This document shows positions 50,301 to 53,006 of a stretch of DNA of 53,006 nucleotides, piece by piece (position 1 is the first letter of the stretch; each line of letters starts with the position of its first letter). Source of the stretch: an uncultured Bacteroidia bacterium. Its GTDB lineage: Bacteria; Bacteroidota; Bacteroidia; JANWVE01. Under the pieces are notes generated by a model, which saw only the letters and a program-made list of their open reading frames with translations, was not told where the DNA came from and did not search any database. Location of the stretch: contig CALIZB010000047.1 in NCBI GenBank assembly GCA_938028625.1, positions 1-53,006 on the forward strand, read 5' to 3'. The position numbers were made by a program, and so were the translations under genes.

Positions 50301-51559
50301 GCATAAGCAAGATAATTTTTACCCATGTAACTGTCCATATTAGCAAGAATTTCTTTAAGAGTCTGTTCTGCACTACTATAATCTTTTATAGTGAGATAGT
50401 ATTGACAAATCTGGTTGAGAATCTGTGTGTACTCCCATGAAGTTGAGGCATACTTTTGTTTAGCGTATTTAACAGCTCTTTCAAAATGGATATTAGCACT
50501 TTTAGTATGTTTGATTTGGTATTCTGCCATTGCTATCCATAACATAGCCTGCGACCATTGCAAGGGGTCTTGATTTTTACGAGGTTTGTATTTAGCAAAC
50601 TTTTTAAAGTCATTTAGAATGGTATTATAGCGTTTTCTATCATAGTTTACTTTTGCCATCTGAATTTGAGTAGCTATGCGCTGCGTACTTTTTTTACCAA
50701 ATCTATAAGTGGCTATTTTCATAGCTTCTTCAGCACGTTTATAGGCTTTGGTATGTTCACCTTTTGCAAGATAACTATCTGACTCATACAACATAGAAGT
50801 ATAATAGGCATCAGATTTTTTGGATAAAGCACGGGTGATGTTTTTACGAGCAAGGTAAAATATGCTATCTGCACTATTAAAATCTTGTTTAAGATGTAAA
50901 ACTCTACCATATAAACTCAATCCTATACCATAACGAGCTTGCGCACCTGTTTTATTTTTTTCTAACTTGCGTTTTTTAGTAAATTTTTCATTGATTTCAC
51001 ATAATTTTTTAGCAGTTTGAGTAGCTTTTTGCAATTCTTGACGTTCTATTTGTAAGCGTAGTTGTGTTTCTAAGGCATAACTATAAGCACGGTATGTATT
51101 CGCATTTGTAATATCTATCTCAGGTTGGTTTTGCAAATTAGTTTCTAATATAGATAAACCTTCATTGAGATAATTGTCTGTTTTTTTATACTGATGTTTA
51201 GCTAGTTCAATAGCACCTAATAACGTATAAACGTATCCGTACATGTAATGTCGTACCATTCCTTTATTCTGATAGATATTTTGAGCTTGCTTTGCATATT
51301 CAGCGGCTTTATCATATTCTTTGGCTAATAAAGCATAATAAGCTGTTTTTGCCGCAACATAAGCAGTTGTAGTATCTTGAGGGTTCTTTTCAACGTATCG
51401 TTTGTGTGTTTTGACAGCACTCGCATAGGCTTTTTTAAATTGTTGTTTTTGTACATACAACTCGGGTTTAGAGAGATTAACTTTTTCTCGTTGCGCGTGG
51501 GCGTGTAAACTAATTACAACAAAGAGCAAGAGCAGTGAAAAATAATACGATATTTTCAT
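47312..51559 (-). CDS. Exported TPR-repeat CHAT-domain protein (caspase-like fold)
   Basis: Signal peptide [23 protein letters not shown], ~850 aa of TPR-like repeats, C-terminal CHAT with [11 protein letters not shown] (His) and [45 protein letters not shown] (Cys). Confidence 0.9.
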   Translation of the reverse strand: [1415 protein letters not shown]

Positions 51560-51662
51560 AATTTGGTGAGCTTTTCAAAAGCATCTAACTAATTAGCAAA
51601 AATAGTGCAAAAAAAGATTTTAATGTCATGTTATTAGTTTTTGTAATTTTGCTTTATCATCT

Positions 51663-52991
51663 ATGTGCAAAAAAATTAGCTATTATACGTTAGGTTGTAA
51701 GTTAAATTATTCTGAAACTTCTACTATAAGTAGAATATTCAGTCAAGCAGGCTTTGAAAAAGTAGATTTTGAACAAGGAGCAGATGTATATGTAATAAAT
51801 ACCTGTTCTGTAACCGAACACGCCGATAAAAAATGCCGTAAAGTAGTACAACAAGCCTTAAAATTTTCTCCTAATGCTTTTATAATTATCATAGGTTGTT
51901 ATGCACAGCTAAAACCCGAAGAAATTGTAAAAATACCAGGTGTAGATGTTGTGTTAGGTGCAGCCGAAAAATTTCAATTATTAGATATTATTCAAAATTT
52001 TGAAAAACGTACTAAACCTGAAATATATGTTTCAGATATACAACATGTAAATAGCTTTACAGATGCCTACTCCATAGGAGATAGAACCCGTTCTTTTCTT
52101 AAAATTCAAGACGGTTGTGATTATAATTGCAGTTTTTGTACTATTCCATTAGCAAGGGGAGAAAGTCGTAGTGATACGTTAGAAAACGTATTACACAATG
52201 CAAAAAAAATCATAGAACAAGGCGTAAAAGAAATTGTACTTACAGGAGTAAATATCGGAGATTATGGTAAAAATGTACCGCATACTTTTTTTGAACTTAT
52301 TCAAGCCATTGACGAATTAGACGGTAGTTTTAGAGTTCGTATTTCTTCTATTGAACCTAATTTACTCAATTCGCAAATTATTGACTTTGTAGCAAAGAGT
52401 AAGCATTTTATGCCCCATTTTCATATTCCCTTACAAAGCGGAAATAATGAAATTCTTGCACGTATGCAACGCAGATACAAGCGCGAACTTTACCAAGAAC
52501 GAGTAGAATACATTAAATCAGTTATGCCGCATGCCTGTATAGGAGTTGATGTAATTGTAGGTTTTCCTTCTGAAAGTGAAGCCCATTTTTTGGATACCTA
52601 TCAGTTTATCAATGAACTTGACGTAAGCTATCTGCACGTTTTTACCTATTCTGAAAGAGAAAATACCAAAGCACTCAACATAAAGCCTGTTGTACCTTTT
52701 GCAGAACGTAAAAAACGTAATCGTATGCTGACTATCCTCTCCGAAAAAAAACGCCGTTATTTTTATGAACAGCATTTAGACAAAACATATCATGTGCTTT
52801 TTGAACAAGAATTAGAAGGGAACAACATGGTAGGATTTACAGAGAACTATATCAAAGTAGAAGCTCCTTACGACCCACTTTGCGTTAATGAAATAATACC
52901 TGTACAATTAGAAAAAGTATTACCCGAAGGAAACGTACAAGGTAAAATGATATTGCAAGAACCTGTATATCATACAACCGTACATGAATAG
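51663..52991 (+). CDS. mtaB: tRNA t6A37 methylthiotransferase (MiaB-like, MtaB)
   Basis: YTLGCKLNYSETSTI, INTCSVTEHADKKCRKVVQ, radical-SAM DGCDYNCSFCTIPLARG. Confidence 0.93.
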   Translation: MCKKISYYTLGCKLNYSETSTISRIFSQAGFEKVDFEQGADVYVINTCSVTEHADKKCRKVVQQALKFSPNAFIIIIGCYAQLKPEEIVKIPGVDVVLGAAEKFQLLDIIQNFEKRTKPEIYVSDIQHVNSFTDAYSIGDRTRSFLKIQDGCDYNCSFCTIPLARGESRSDTLENVLHNAKKIIEQGVKEIVLTGVNIGDYGKNVPHTFFELIQAIDELDGSFRVRISSIEPNLLNSQIIDFVAKSKHFMPHFHIPLQSGNNEILARMQRRYKRELYQERVEYIKSVMPHACIGVDVIVGFPSESEAHFLDTYQFINELDVSYLHVFTYSERENTKALNIKPVVPFAERKKRNRMLTILSEKKRRYFYEQHLDKTYHVLFEQELEGNNMVGFTENYIKVEAPYDPLCVNEIIPVQLEKVLPEGNVQGKMILQEPVYHTTVHE

Positions 52992-53006
52992 CCACCACTG
53001 CTATTT

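Noticed and set aside
1-53006. CRISPR arrays, prophage, transposons, tRNA or rRNA genes
   Set aside because: None recognised by reading intergenic regions; gene order is consistent with ordinary chromosome. A tRNAscan/Infernal run would be needed to exclude small RNAs.

Overview
AT-rich chromosomal segment of a Bacteroidota (Cytophagales-like) bacterium. Supporting signs are a PorQ-type protein, TAnnTTTG/TTTG promoters and many secreted or lipoprotein genes. The window is densely coding and mostly housekeeping: 2-oxoacid dehydrogenase E1, atpA, mdh, purK, rluB, trpS, guaA, parAB, rnr, lepB, pnp, accC, atpC and mtaB. Accessory genes include glycosyltransferases, sugar-nucleotide enzymes, ABC transporter parts and a hybrid histidine kinase. 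I saw no rRNA, tRNA, CRISPR array, prophage or transposase. I did not find a convincing new multi-gene system. The observations most worth checking are: (1) an alpha-2-macroglobulin-like gene reduced to its N-terminus plus its thioester/C-terminal part, with a 1-nt lesion exactly at the CxEQ thioester cysteine; (2) a membrane sensor hybrid histidine kinase split by an apparent 1-nt frameshift; (3) a large exported TPR-CHAT protease-like protein; (4) a direct-repeat parS-like half-site array upstream of parA; (5) atpA and atpC as isolated single genes; (6) several Bacteroidota -7 boxes only 4-8 nt from the start codon, suggesting leaderless mRNAs; (7) an uncharacterised two-repeat protein overlapping a DNA glycosylase gene.
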